A DNA stretch of 64,000 nucleotides from Polaromonas sp. (GCA_013823635.1 PNML01000006.1:1-64000); one strand, 5' to 3'; numbered from the stretch's first letter, positions 1 to 10,222 are shown. Program-made: numbers and translations. Notes: a model not told the origin generated them from the letters alone.

Positions 1-115
1 ACGAACTCCTTCAAGGCGTGTATGGCAGGTAAGACCACGCGGTTTGAAGAAGCGCCAGCCTGCCGACGAACCCAACCGAGTGTTGGGAGCAATTGTTCGG
101 CGCACACCAAAAAAC

Positions 116-139
116 AAAGCCCCGAAGAACGGGGCTTTT
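116..139 (-). terminator. Rho-independent (possibly bidirectional) terminator downstream of fliD
   Basis: AAAGCCCCG-AAGAA-CGGGGCTTTT hairpin flanked by A/T tracts, just past the fliD stop at 168. Confidence 0.8.
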
Positions 140-167
140 GCGGCTCATATCCGGGGGGTATTCGCGG

Positions 168-1598
168 CTATTTGTTCCATTGCGCAATTTGTTGGGTAAT
201 GAAGCTGCTCATGGAACTGAGGGTGCCCATCTTGGTGTCCAGTGCGTTGTACTGTGCATAGAGCGCTGCCTGCCGCTGGGACAAGCGCGTGCTCAGGGCA
301 TCCTGGTTTTTGCTGTTGCGTGAGATGGCCGCTTGCAGGGCAGTGCTGCGTCCGCTCACGCTGCCATCCGCGCCATTGGCTTGCAGGATGAACGAGTTGA
401 GGCGGCGGGCGAGGCCGTCAGAGCCCGAACTGGCTGCAGACGCGGTGAAGAACGTGTTGAGGTCGGTGAGGTTGGTCAGTGCGGCGTCCAGCTTGCTGCT
501 GTTGACCGACAGCGTGCCATCGCGCTGCAACTCCAATCCCACGTCGCTCAACCGCCCGTAGGAGGTTCCTGTTGGGCCGACCGCGCCCAGCATGCTGCGG
601 AGCACACTTTGCAGGCCCACAGCGGTGGAGTCGCCTTGCAGTGCGCCGGCTTTTTTGGACGCAGGGTCGTACTTCGTCAAATCCGCCAGGGTGGTCGCCA
701 CCTTGTTGTACGCGGTCTGAAACGCTTCCAGTTTGGATTTGATGGCCGCCGTATCGTCACCGATGGTGACCGTGACCGGGGATGTGGTCTTGGTCAACAG
801 ATTCAAGGTGACGCCGGGGACCGCATTGGTGACGGTGTTGGAGGCAGATGTGACCACAATGCCGTCGATTTCGATGCTGGCATCCTGCGCCGCCTGCGTG
901 GAGCTCATTCCGTAAAAAGCCGAATTGGTGCTGGAGTAGGCATAGGCCAGCTTGCCCACGCCGGTGGTTCCATCGGTGATGGCGGCGCCAGACCCGTCAA
1001 AGGTGGTCACTTCGAAGCCGAACTCCTTGCCCGTGCTGTTGCCGCGCAGCAGCAACTGGTCGTTGGTGCCTGTCTTGACCACCACGGCCGTGACGCCCGC
1101 TCCTGCGCTGTTGATTTTGGTGGCGATGTCGGTGAGTGTGTCGGTGGCCGTCACCGCGACACTCACTGAGCCGCTGGCACCTGCGGCAAAGTTGTTGCCA
1201 CTCCACTCGCCCAGTTGAATGTCGAGCCGACCGTCGGCGCCAATGCCCGTGCCCGTGGGCACAGGGCCCGAGCGGGTCGATTGAACCTGAGCGAGGTCGT
1301 TGACCACCAGTCCGAAGGAGGTGGCCAGCGCGCCTGTGGTGGCCGATCCGGTGACTGCCGCGGTGTTGGCGGATGTGAACGTCTTGCCCCTCCACGCGGA
1401 CGTGTCCAGCAGTTTGGCGGCCGCGTCCTGCAAAGCAGACAGCGCGGACTTCACCGTGCCATAAGACGACAGCTTGGTTTGAAGTCCGGATGCGGTGGTC
1501 TGCAACTGGGTCAGCGGCTGCCGCTCAATGTTCATCAGTTGCGTGACGATGGAGCTGACGTCCAAGCCGCTGCCAATGCCTGCCGATGAAATTGCCAT
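168..1598 (-). CDS. fliD: Flagellar filament capping protein FliD
   Basis: ORF protein from MAISSAGIGSGLDVSSIVTQLMNIERQPL..., classic FliD N-terminus; ORF-track upstream extension to 1736 unlikely. Confidence 0.95.
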   Translation of the reverse strand: MAISSAGIGSGLDVSSIVTQLMNIERQPLTQLQTTASGLQTKLSSYGTVKSALSALQDAAAKLLDTSAWRGKTFTSANTAAVTGSATTGALATSFGLVVNDLAQVQSTRSGPVPTGTGIGADGRLDIQLGEWSGNNFAAGASGSVSVAVTATDTLTDIATKINSAGAGVTAVVVKTGTNDQLLLRGNSTGKEFGFEVTTFDGSGAAITDGTTGVGKLAYAYSSTNSAFYGMSSTQAAQDASIEIDGIVVTSASNTVTNAVPGVTLNLLTKTTSPVTVTIGDDTAAIKSKLEAFQTAYNKVATTLADLTKYDPASKKAGALQGDSTAVGLQSVLRSMLGAVGPTGTSYGRLSDVGLELQRDGTLSVNSSKLDAALTNLTDLNTFFTASAASSGSDGLARRLNSFILQANGADGSVSGRSTALQAAISRNSKNQDALSTRLSQRQAALYAQYNALDTKMGTLSSMSSFITQQIAQWNK

Positions 1599-1720
1599 GG
1601 TGTTCTCCTGGTTGGTCCTGTGCCTGCGTGTGCCGGACTCAGTGCAGCGTATCAGTGTTCTGTGTCGTTGATGGACCGTGAAGCGGGTGAAACATTCCGG
1701 AATTTGTGTCTTTGCCAGCA

Positions 1721-1753
1721 AAAAAGGGGCTGACACCCTGCGTCAGCCCCCTT
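1721..1753 (-). terminator. Rho-independent terminator downstream of fliC
   Basis: GGGGCTGAC-ACCCTGC-GTCAGCCCC perfect stem, T-run on minus strand. Confidence 0.85.
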
Positions 1754-1770
1754 TGGTTTCGCGTTGGTGG

Positions 1771-2631
1771 TCAACGCAGCAGCGCCAGCACACCTTGTGG
1801 CAACTGGTTGGCTTGCGCAACCATGGCGGTGCCAGCCTGTTGCAGGATCTGGGTGCGGCTGAGGTTGGCCGTCTCTGCTGCAAAGTCGGCATCCATGATC
1901 CGTCCTTTTGCTGCCGACTGGTTTTCCACCGCGCTGCGCAGGAAGTTCACCGTGTTCTCGAAGCGGCTCTGGACCGCACCGAGTTTGGCTCGTGAGGTAT
2001 TGACGGCCGAGATGGCGGCGTCAATGGCCGCAATGTTGGCGCTGTTGCCGGCGTTCGAGCCGGTTGACAGGGCAGACGCAGCACCGGCACCGAACACGCC
2101 CGACACAGCGCCACCGGCCAAATTCAGGCTGCCCGACGCGACCGTGATCTGCTGGGTCGAGCCTGTGTTGGCGCCCACCTGGAAGGTGAAATCGCCCGCC
2201 ACGCCCGACAGCAGGCTTTGGCCGTTGAACTGCACCGCAGCCAGGCTGCGCTGAATTTCAGAGCCCAACTGGGTGTATTCATCGTTGAGTTTGTCGATAT
2301 CACCACCGGCACCGGTGGTGTTGGTGCTGTTGGAGGCTTGCACCGACAACTCGCGCATGCGCTGCAGCATTTCCGTGACCGTGTTCATGCCGGCCTCGGC
2401 CGTTTGGGCCAGGGAGATGCCGTCGTTGGCGTTGCGGATGGCGACGTTCATGCCGCGCACCTGGGTGTCCATGCGGGTGGCAATGGCCAAGCCAGCCGCA
2501 TCGTCTTTGGCGCTGTTGATGCGCAGGCCGGAAGACAGCCGCTGAAGGGTGGTCGTCATGGATGATGCGTTCAGCTGGGTGTTGCGCTGTGCATTCATCG
2601 ACATCACGTTGGTATTGATGGACATGCTCAT
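1771..2631 (-). CDS. fliC: Flagellin
   Basis: INTNVMSMNAQRNTQLNASSM...LSSGLRINSAKDDAAGLAIATRM N-domain and ...ILQQAGTAMVAQANQLPQGVLALLR C-domain. Confidence 0.96.
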   Translation of the reverse strand: MSMSINTNVMSMNAQRNTQLNASSMTTTLQRLSSGLRINSAKDDAAGLAIATRMDTQVRGMNVAIRNANDGISLAQTAEAGMNTVTEMLQRMRELSVQASNSTNTTGAGGDIDKLNDEYTQLGSEIQRSLAAVQFNGQSLLSGVAGDFTFQVGANTGSTQQITVASGSLNLAGGAVSGVFGAGAASALSTGSNAGNSANIAAIDAAISAVNTSRAKLGAVQSRFENTVNFLRSAVENQSAAKGRIMDADFAAETANLSRTQILQQAGTAMVAQANQLPQGVLALLR

Positions 2632-3115
2632 GATGAGGCTCCTTATAACTGTTGACCAAAAAGCAATCAGGCATCACTGCCGATCCAACCGTCCTGCGAA
2701 TGCAGGGCCACTTGGCCGGCTGCAGTCACCCAGAAGGTTCTCTGCTTGCCGGTCAACGAACCCAATTTGTAGCTCGTTGTATGTGTTTTCGGGCATTGCG
2801 CCAGAAACTTGAGTGTGCGGCCTGCGTTATTTTTTGGTCAGTCCCGGTGGGGTGGTGGCGCAAGGTCTGTTGGGCAACTCTCTGTGGTCGGTTGGATTTT
2901 CCCCGAGGCTGTGGCTGCGGCGACAAGGCGCCCGTTTGGCCGACCACCTTGTCAGGTTTTCGCTGACAAGGTGGGTGGATGAGGCTGACGGCACAAACAG
3001 AAGAAGGCTGATTCAAGTTTGATTGGCCTGTTTTCACAATTCACTTCAACGCATCGGCCCCGTTTTGGCGTGTTAGCCAAGGGGCGCTGAACCACACACC
3101 GAAGGAGTGAACACC

Positions 3116-3442
3116 ATGGAAAACGAACAACTGCTGGCCGAGATCCGTGAAGCCAACCTCACCTACCTGATGCTGGCGCAGTCACTCATCCGTGCCGACA
3201 AGCCCGCTGCGCTGTTTCGCCTGGGGCTGACCGAGGAGGCCGCCGACCTGCTGGCGGCGCTGTCGCCCGCGCAGGTCATGAAGCTGGCCTCGGGCAACAT
3301 GCTGTTGTGCCGCTTCCGGGTGGACGATGACCTGGTCTGGAACCTGCTGACCAACCACCAGCCCGGCAAGGTCAACAACGACGTCACCTCCCGCCTGCAC
3401 GGCAGCATCCTGATGGCCGGGCGCATTTCCGAAGCGCTGTGA
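3116..3442 (+). CDS. flhD: Flagellar transcriptional regulator FlhD
   Basis: LLAEIREANLTYLMLAQSLIRADKPAALFRLGL resembles FlhD; RBS AAGGAG at 3102-3107 upstream of ATG 3116. Confidence 0.9.
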   Translation: MENEQLLAEIREANLTYLMLAQSLIRADKPAALFRLGLTEEAADLLAALSPAQVMKLASGNMLLCRFRVDDDLVWNLLTNHQPGKVNNDVTSRLHGSILMAGRISEAL

Positions 3443-3518
3443 GCCCGTCGGGCGCGCAGACCAGAGCCGCCTGGGTGCTGGGCAGCACACTCGGGCAGCG
3501 TGGCAAAAGAGGGGGGTT

Positions 3519-3612
3519 GACGAGCCTTGACCCCGGCACTGGCTCCACAGTTAGGGCTGCTTGGTTCCCCACCTGACCCGGTTGGCCGCTTCACCATGCG
3601 GGAAGGCCCGTC
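3519..3612 (-). ncRNA. ffs: Signal recognition particle RNA (4.5S/SRP small bacterial type)
   Basis: Minus strand GACGGGCCTT...CCGGGTCAGGTGGGGAACCAAGCAGCCCTAA...AAGGCTCGTC: conserved SRP core (GGTCAGG..GGAA..AAGCAGCC) with pairing 5'/3' ends, followed by CTCTTTT. Confidence 0.85.
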
Positions 3613-3646
3613 AGTGTTGATTGTAGCTGCCCCTAGAATCCGGTCC

Positions 3647-5506
3647 ATGTCCTATGTTGTCCTGGCCCGCAAATATCGCCCCAAAAATTTCGCCGAAATG
3701 GTGGGTCAGTCGCACGTGGTCACGGCCCTGGGCAACGCGCTGACCACCCAACGCCTGCACCACGCCTACCTGTTCACGGGCACACGGGGGGTGGGCAAAA
3801 CCACGGTGTCGCGCATCCTGGCCAAGTCGCTCAACTGCGTGGGGCCTGACGGGCAAGGCGGCATCACCGCCACGCCGTGTGGCGTGTGCCCGGCGTGTAC
3901 CGACATCGACTCTGGCCGTTTTGTCGATTACACCGAGCTGGATGCGGCCTCCAACCGCGGCGTGGACGAGGTGCAGGCCCTGCTGGAGCAGGCGGTGTAC
4001 AAGCCGGTGCAGGGGCGCTTCAAGGTCTTCATGATCGACGAGGTGCACATGCTCACCAACACCGCGTTCAACGCGATGTTGAAAACCCTGGAAGAGCCGC
4101 CCGAGTATTTGAAATTTGTGTTGGCCACCACCGATCCGCAGAAGGTGCCGGTGACCGTGCTCAGCCGCTGCCTGCAGTTCAACCTGCGGCCCATGCCACC
4201 TGAGACGGTATTTGAGCACCTGGGGCAGGTGCTGGCCTCTGAAGGTGTGGCGGCCGAGCCCCAGGCCCTGCGCCTGTTGGCCAGGGCGGCACGGGGCTCC
4301 ATGCGCGATGCGCTCAGCCTCACCGACCAGGCCATCGCATTTGGCGACGGCCAGCTGCAAGAGGATTCCGTGCGCCAGATGCTGGGCGCCGTGGGCCGCA
4401 GCCATGTGTTTGCCCTGATCGAGGCGCTGGCCCTGTCGGATGGTGCCACCGTGGTGCAGACCATTGACGGGTTGCGCCAGCAAGGGCTGAGCGCCGCCTC
4501 CACGCTGGAGGAAATGACCCATGTGCTGCAGCGCATGGCGGTCGCCCAGCTCGCGTCCCTCGCCCCCGACCCGTCGGACCCCGAGGCCGCCGATGTGACC
4601 CGCTTGGCCCAGCTGCTGCCCGCCGACCAGACGCAACTGCTCTACAGCCTGTGCCTGCACGGCCGCACCGAGCTGGGTTTGGCGCCCGATGAATACGCCG
4701 CCCTGGTCATGGTGCTGTTGCGCTTGCTGGCGTTCCAGCCGCCCGCAGCGCGGGCGCTTGACGCGGAAAAAAAAAGCCCTGAGTTAGGTGCGGTGCCACC
4801 CGCAGTGGCCAGCCCCGCTCCCCCGGCCCCCGCACGCCCCTTGGCCACCATGACCGTGCGGGCACCGCACGCCCCGGTGGCGGCCTTGCCCGTGGTGGAC
4901 ATGGACCAGGCGATGCGGGTTGAAAAAAATGAAGAAAAATCGCCTCCAGCGCTTTATCCAAAAGGAAAGTCAGCTATTTATTTGGATGACTTGCCCGTGC
5001 GCAGCATGCCCGAGACCACGGCCCCTGCGCTGCGGGAAGTGACCCCGGCGCCAGACCCTTCCGACGGGGTGCGCCCCCAGGCCAGCGCCGCCCAGCCGTC
5101 ACCCTCGTTGCAAGGGGACTTCTGGCACGCGTTGGTGGTGGACATGGTCAAGGCCGAAACCGTGGGTGCGCTGGTGCGCGAACTGGCGTTGCAGGCCCAG
5201 CTGCTGGCGCGGGACGACAGTGCGGCGCCTGCGCATTGGCTGCTGCGCATCGAGAACGCCTCCCTCACCCAGGGCACTACCCGTGACCGCCTGCAGGCCG
5301 CCCTGGCCCAGCATGGCCACACGGTCAAGCTCGGCATCGAGGTGGGGGCCGTGGTTGATTCACCGGCCCGCCGCCTGGCGGCTGCAGCCACCCAGCGGTT
5401 GCGCGAGGCCGAGGACACCCTGCGCCAGGACCCGTTTGTGCAGAGCATGCAGCGGGAATTTGGCGGCAAAATGGTGCCCGGTAGCATCCGGCCCCTGCCG
5501 GTTTGA
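3647..5506 (+). CDS. dnaX: DNA polymerase III subunit gamma/tau
   Basis: [28 protein letters not shown]...[15 protein letters not shown]; clamp-loader ATPase. Confidence 0.96.
   Translation: MSYVVLARKYRPKNFAEMVGQSHVVTALGNALTTQRLHHAYLFTGTRGVGKTTVSRILAKSLNCVGPDGQGGITATPCGVCPACTDIDSGRFVDYTELDAASNRGVDEVQALLEQAVYKPVQGRFKVFMIDEVHMLTNTAFNAMLKTLEEPPEYLKFVLATTDPQKVPVTVLSRCLQFNLRPMPPETVFEHLGQVLASEGVAAEPQALRLLARAARGSMRDALSLTDQAIAFGDGQLQEDSVRQMLGAVGRSHVFALIEALALSDGATVVQTIDGLRQQGLSAASTLEEMTHVLQRMAVAQLASLAPDPSDPEAADVTRLAQLLPADQTQLLYSLCLHGRTELGLAPDEYAALVMVLLRLLAFQPPAARALDAEKKSPELGAVPPAVASPAPPAPARPLATMTVRAPHAPVAALPVVDMDQAMRVEKNEEKSPPALYPKGKSAIYLDDLPVRSMPETTAPALREVTPAPDPSDGVRPQASAAQPSPSLQGDFWHALVVDMVKAETVGALVRELALQAQLLARDDSAAPAHWLLRIENASLTQGTTRDRLQAALAQHGHTVKLGIEVGAVVDSPARRLAAAATQRLREAEDTLRQDPFVQSMQREFGGKMVPGSIRPLPV
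4767..4775 (+). promoter_or_regulatory. Putative dnaX slippage/frameshift site (A9)
   Basis: GAA AAA AAA AGC; -1 frame meets TGA at 4780-4782, +1 frame meets TAG at 4785-4787. Confidence 0.65.
4921..4984 (+). repeat. Dispersed repeat family member a (in frame inside dnaX)
   Basis: gaaaaatCGCCTCCAGCGCTTTATCCAAAAGGAAAGTCAGCTATTTATTTGG. Confidence 0.6.
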
Positions 5507-5606
5507 CGGTGATGCCCAACTTTTTCACGACCCGCTGCGCGCCGCGCCTCCCGGGTTGATTCCCTTTCCATTCCCATTTTTTCAATCCATCCCACAAGGA
5601 ACCCCC

Positions 5607-5939
5607 ATGTTCAACAAAGGACAACTCGCCGGACTCATGAAGCAGGCCCAGGCCATGCAGGACAACCTCAAAAAGGCCCAGGACGAATTGGCTAACGTGG
5701 AGGTCACGGGCGAGTCGGGTGCTGGCTTGGTCAAGGTGGTCATGACCTGCAAGCACGACGTCAAGCGCATCACCATCGACCCCTCGCTGCTGGCCGACGA
5801 CAAAGACATGCTGGAAGACCTGGTGGCTGCCGCCTTCAACGCCGCCGTGCGCAAGGCCGAAGACACCAGCCAGGAAAAAATGGGCAAGCTCACCGCAGGC
5901 ATGCCTGGGCTGCCCGGCGGCATGAAGTTTCCGTTCTGA
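5607..5939 (+). CDS. ybaB: YbaB/EbfC family nucleoid-associated protein
   Basis: [44 protein letters not shown]; dnaX-ybaB-recR order. Confidence 0.94.
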   Translation: MFNKGQLAGLMKQAQAMQDNLKKAQDELANVEVTGESGAGLVKVVMTCKHDVKRITIDPSLLADDKDMLEDLVAAAFNAAVRKAEDTSQEKMGKLTAGMPGLPGGMKFPF

Positions 5940-5969
5940 CACCCGCCATGACCGTGCAGGCCAGGCCCG

Positions 5970-6623
5970 GTGGGCGATGCCCCGTTGCCCATGGCTGACG
6001 CACATTCACTGGACGCGCTGACCGAGGCGCTGCGCCGCCTGCCCGGTGTGGGCCTGAAGTCGGCCGCGCGCATGGCCTTTCACCTGCTGCAGCACGACCG
6101 GGCCGGTGCCCTGCAACTGTCCACCACGCTGGCACAGGCGGTGGAGCAGGTGCGCTACTGCGGGCTGTGCCACACCTTCACCGAAAGCGAGGTGTGCAGC
6201 ACCTGCCTGGACACGCGGCGTGACCGCACCCAGCTGTGTGTGGTCGAGACACCTGCCGACCAGGCGGCATTGGAGCGCACAGGCGCCTACAAGGGCCTGT
6301 ACTTTGTGCTCATGGGCAAACTCAGCCCCCTGGACGGCATTGGCCCGCACGACATCGGCTTGCAAAAGCTGTTCGACCGCCTGGGCGGTGCCGAGCTGTC
6401 GCTGCAGGGTGAGGTGTTTCCGGCGGTGAAAGAAGTCATTCTGGCCACCAACTTCACCGCCGAAGGCGAAGCCACCGCCCATGTCATTGCCCAGGCCTTG
6501 CGGGCCACCGACATCCGGGTCACCCGCCTGTCGCGTGGTGTGCCGGTGGGCAGTGAGCTGGAGTACGTGGACCTGGGCACCATTGCGCACGCCCTGGTGG
6601 ACCGGCGTTCCGCTGCCGGCTGA
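5970..6623 (+). CDS. recR: Recombination mediator RecR
   Basis: [20 protein letters not shown], CxxC zinc finger [17 protein letters not shown], Toprim. Confidence 0.95.
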   Translation: MGDAPLPMADAHSLDALTEALRRLPGVGLKSAARMAFHLLQHDRAGALQLSTTLAQAVEQVRYCGLCHTFTESEVCSTCLDTRRDRTQLCVVETPADQAALERTGAYKGLYFVLMGKLSPLDGIGPHDIGLQKLFDRLGGAELSLQGEVFPAVKEVILATNFTAEGEATAHVIAQALRATDIRVTRLSRGVPVGSELEYVDLGTIAHALVDRRSAAG

Positions 6624-6691
6624 CCTTAGGTACAAACCCGCTAGGGATTCGTCCCGATGACGGGGCGGCCGTCCGCCGATAGCCTTGCGGC

Positions 6692-7765
6692 ATGAACGAT
6701 GCGGGCCATTCACCACAGGGGCGACGGCGGTTCTTGCACCAGGCTGGCGTGGCCCTGGCGGGTGCAGGGCTGACCGGTGCAGACCTGCGGGCATTGGCCC
6801 AGCGACCCAACCCGCTCGCGGACCACCAGCACCTGACGGTGGCGCTCTGTGCCCGTGCCTCCATGGCACACCTGCCGCTGACTCTGGCGCAAGCCCTGGG
6901 CTATTTTGAAGCCGAAGGTGTGTCCATACGCTGGCTGGACGTGGCCACCGATGACGCCGCGTTGCAGGCGGTCCACCGTGGAGCGGCACATGTGGCAGCC
7001 TGCGCCTATCCGTTGACCATCGCCCAGCACGCCCGTGGGGCGGCCTGGCGCTCACTGGTGTTGCAGACGCGCACGCCGCAGGTGGTGTTGGGCGTGTCAT
7101 CACGCAATGGGCCAGGCTTCAACAGGCCCACCGACTGGCGCGGCAAGCGGGTGGGTTTGCTCTACCCGGGCGTCACCGACATGGTGTTGGACACCGTGCT
7201 GCAGCGGGCCCGTTTGCTCCCGGGGCAATTGACCTGGGTGCACAGCGACGATGCCGTGACGCTGGTGAGCCGCTTTCAGTCGGGCCACCTCGATGCCTTG
7301 TGTGCCGGGGACGTCCGGGTGTGGGCGTTGGAGCAGCAGGGGCAACTGCGCGTGCTGGCCGACACCCGCTCGCAGCGCGGCACCAGCGCGGTGTTTGGGG
7401 GCGTTTTGCCTGGCTCGGCCGTGTGTGCGCCCGAGGCCTGGGCCGTCACCCACCCCGGTCTGGCCCAGAAACTGGCCGACGCGGTGGTACACGCCCTGAA
7501 ATGGCTGCACACCGCAGGTCCGGCCGATTTGCTGCGTGCGGTGCCATCCGAGCACCTGGACGTGGGCCGCGTGCAGTACCTGTCGGCCGTTGAACAGGCC
7601 CGCGATGGGTTTTCACCCGATGGGTTGTTGACGGCAGAAGCGGCCAGCACCGCCTTGAAGGTGCTGGGTCGCATGGACCCTCAGGTGCGCACCGCCTGGA
7701 TCGACCTGGAGCGCACCTACACCAACGAATTCACCCTGCGCGCCAAAACCCGCTTCCGGGTGTGA
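6692..7765 (+). CDS. ABC transporter substrate-binding protein (NMT1/THI5/SsuA-like), Tat-type signal
   Basis: [18 protein letters not shown] signal; periplasmic binding fold-like sequence. Confidence 0.75.
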   Translation: MNDAGHSPQGRRRFLHQAGVALAGAGLTGADLRALAQRPNPLADHQHLTVALCARASMAHLPLTLAQALGYFEAEGVSIRWLDVATDDAALQAVHRGAAHVAACAYPLTIAQHARGAAWRSLVLQTRTPQVVLGVSSRNGPGFNRPTDWRGKRVGLLYPGVTDMVLDTVLQRARLLPGQLTWVHSDDAVTLVSRFQSGHLDALCAGDVRVWALEQQGQLRVLADTRSQRGTSAVFGGVLPGSAVCAPEAWAVTHPGLAQKLADAVVHALKWLHTAGPADLLRAVPSEHLDVGRVQYLSAVEQARDGFSPDGLLTAEAASTALKVLGRMDPQVRTAWIDLERTYTNEFTLRAKTRFRV

Positions 7766-7787
7766 GTGGCTGTCAGGGCCGAGGGCG

Positions 7788-9431
7788 TCATTTCTTTTTG
7801 CGGCTGTTTTTTTGGGCCGAGCCCTTGGACGACCTGCTGGGGGTCGCCGCGCCTTTTTGGCGACTGCTTTTGGCCGACGCGCGGGTGCGCTTGGACTCGT
7901 TGGGGCTGGCGCGGTGACCGCGTCCGGCATCGGCCACGCGGACCACGCTGTCGCGGAACACCACCAGTGCCTGCCCTGTTTTCAGGCGGTGGCCCACCTG
8001 CAGCTTGTTCCACTGCGCGACATCGTGGGCATCCAGTCGCAGGCGGGCGGCCAAGGTGGCAACGGTCTCACCCTTGCGGGCCTTGACGGTGGATTTGCGA
8101 CGCACCACCTCAGGCTGTAGCTGCACATGGCCGTTGTCGGCCAGCTGCTCGGGCACCTCGGCCTTGTGGCTGCTGTCGCGGGGCACCAGCAGCGTGGAGC
8201 CCGCACGCACCAGCATGCTGGGGGGGATGTGGTTGAGGCTGCGCAGGTCGCTTTCGGGCATGCCCACACGCCGGGCAATGTCGGCGGTGCGCATGTGCGT
8301 GGGCACGGCCCAGGCAGTCCAGCTGGCCAGGGGGCCGATGTGGTACTGCAGGTTGCGCTTGAACACCCCTGCGTTGGTCCATGGCAGCAGGATTTGGGGC
8401 GAGCCGGCGGCCAGAATGACCGGCCGGTGCATGGACGGGTTGAGTGCGCGGAAATCCGCCTCGTCCACCTGGGCCAGCTTGGCGGCCAGGCTCACGTCGA
8501 TGTCGCGGTCGATGGTGACGGTGTCAAAAAACGGGTGGTTTTCAATCAGGGGCAGGCGGGTGCGGAACTCGTCAGGTCGGGCCACGATGTTTTTCACCGC
8601 CTGCAGCTTGGGCACGTACAGGCGGGTTTCGGCGGGCATGCTCAGGTCTTCGTAGGCCGTGGGCAGGCCCTTGCGCTGGTTGCGCTCCATCGATCGCTTC
8701 ACACTGCCCTGCCCCCAGTTGTAGGCCGCCAGTGCGAGGTGCCAGTCGTTGAACATACCGTGCAGCATTTGCAGGTAGTCCAGCGCCGCCCGGGTGGAGG
8801 CCAGCACGTCGCGCCTATCGTCGCGGAACACGTTTTGCTTGAGGTCAAAGTCCTTGCCGGTGGCGGGCATGAACTGCCACATCCCAGCGGCCTTGGCGCT
8901 GGAGACGGCCTGCGGGTTGAAGGCACTTTCAATGAAGGGCAGCAGCGCGAGTTCGGTGGGCATGTCGCGGCGCTCCAGCTCCTCCACGATGTGGAACAGG
9001 TACTTGCGTGACCGCTCCGTCATGCGCTGGATGTAGTCGGGCCGGGTGGCGTACCACTGCTCCCGGTCGGTGACCAGCTCACCTTCCAGGTCGGGCATGC
9101 GAAACCCGCGGCGAATGCGCTCCCACAGGTCTGCGGGCGCCTCCAGTGGAACCACGGACACGGAGGCCGCATGGCTGGCCTGGATGGGCTGTAGCGACCC
9201 GCCTGGCACCAGCGGTGGGCTGCGGCGCGTCAGCACGGGGCTGGTCGTGGGGCTGGGGGTGTCGGCCTGCCCACGGGTGGCTGGCGCGGTCCCGCCCATG
9301 GGGGCGGTGGCACAGCCGGTCAACACCACACACGCCAGGGCCAGGCCGGGGCGCAGGGTCAGGTCACGCACGGCCTGGTACAGGCGCTGCAGCGGGGCAC
9401 CCAGGCGCAGGGGCAAAGGGAGAAGGTTCAT
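7788..9431 (-). CDS. mltD: Membrane-bound lytic murein transglycosylase D with LysM domain(s)
   Basis: LLPFIESAFNPQAVSSAKAAGMWQFMPATGKDF SLT motif; LysM-like C-terminus; lipoprotein signal VLTGCA. Confidence 0.9.
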   Translation of the reverse strand: MNLLPLPLRLGAPLQRLYQAVRDLTLRPGLALACVVLTGCATAPMGGTAPATRGQADTPSPTTSPVLTRRSPPLVPGGSLQPIQASHAASVSVVPLEAPADLWERIRRGFRMPDLEGELVTDREQWYATRPDYIQRMTERSRKYLFHIVEELERRDMPTELALLPFIESAFNPQAVSSAKAAGMWQFMPATGKDFDLKQNVFRDDRRDVLASTRAALDYLQMLHGMFNDWHLALAAYNWGQGSVKRSMERNQRKGLPTAYEDLSMPAETRLYVPKLQAVKNIVARPDEFRTRLPLIENHPFFDTVTIDRDIDVSLAAKLAQVDEADFRALNPSMHRPVILAAGSPQILLPWTNAGVFKRNLQYHIGPLASWTAWAVPTHMRTADIARRVGMPESDLRSLNHIPPSMLVRAGSTLLVPRDSSHKAEVPEQLADNGHVQLQPEVVRRKSTVKARKGETVATLAARLRLDAHDVAQWNKLQVGHRLKTGQALVVFRDSVVRVADAGRGHRASPNESKRTRASAKSSRQKGAATPSRSSKGSAQKNSRKKK

Positions 9432-10222
9432 TTGAATTGGTTTTTCCATTCGCGCAGGGTGGCAAAAGTGGCCACATCGCCTGCCGCGTGGGGGGCATGT
9501 TGTTGGGTGGCGGCACGCACCGTGGGTTCGCGCACACGCAAGAAGGGGTTGATCAGCCGCTCGCGACCGAGTGTGCAGGGCAGGGTGGGGCACTGGCGCT
9601 CACGCAAGCCCTGACAGACGGTTTGCCAGTGCTGAAGTTCCGTGTTGTGTGGTTCGACAGCCAGGGCAAAGCGCAGGTTCGCCAGGGTGTACTCGTGGGT
9701 GCAGCACACCTGGGTGTGGTCGGGCAGGGCGGCCAGGGTGTCGAGTGAGGCCAGCATTTGTGCCGGCGTGCCTTCAAACAGGCGCCCGCATCCGCCGGAA
9801 AACAGGGTGTCGCCGCAAAACAGCACCGGGTGTGGGCCCGCGTCATCCAGCGGCACACTGGCGCACACGTAGGCCACGTGGCCTGCGGTGTGGCCCGGCA
9901 CGTCCATGACCGCCCAGTCCAGACCCAGCAGCGACAGGTGCTGCCCACCCTGCACGCGGTGCTCGTGCTGGTCAGCCAGCCCCGCCCACTCGGCGGCGGG
10001 CGCATACACCGGGGCACCGGTCGCATCGTGCAACGCCTGCACACCGCCCACATGGTCGGCGTGGTGGTGCGTCACTAGAATGCCCCGCAGGTGCAGCGCC
10101 CGCTCGACCAGACAGGCCAGCACCGCATCGGACTCACCGGGGTCCACCACCAGTGCCTCTTGGCCGTTCTGGAGCAGCCAGATGTAGTTGTCGGAAAACG
10201 CGGGAATGGGGTGTAGGAACAT
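9428..10222 (-). CDS. gloB: Hydroxyacylglutathione hydrolase (glyoxalase II)
   Basis: MFLHPIPAFSDNYIWLLQNGQEALVVDPG, THHHADHVGG. Confidence 0.93.
   Translation of the reverse strand: MFLHPIPAFSDNYIWLLQNGQEALVVDPGESDAVLACLVERALHLRGILVTHHHADHVGGVQALHDATGAPVYAPAAEWAGLADQHEHRVQGGQHLSLLGLDWAVMDVPGHTAGHVAYVCASVPLDDAGPHPVLFCGDTLFSGGCGRLFEGTPAQMLASLDTLAALPDHTQVCCTHEYTLANLRFALAVEPHNTELQHWQTVCQGLRERQCPTLPCTLGRERLINPFLRVREPTVRAATQQHAPHAAGDVATFATLREWKNQFK

Noticed and set aside
3163-3648. 161-aa minus-strand ORF at flhD/dnaX
   Set aside because: Covers the SRP RNA and antisense of flhD; no protein family resemblance
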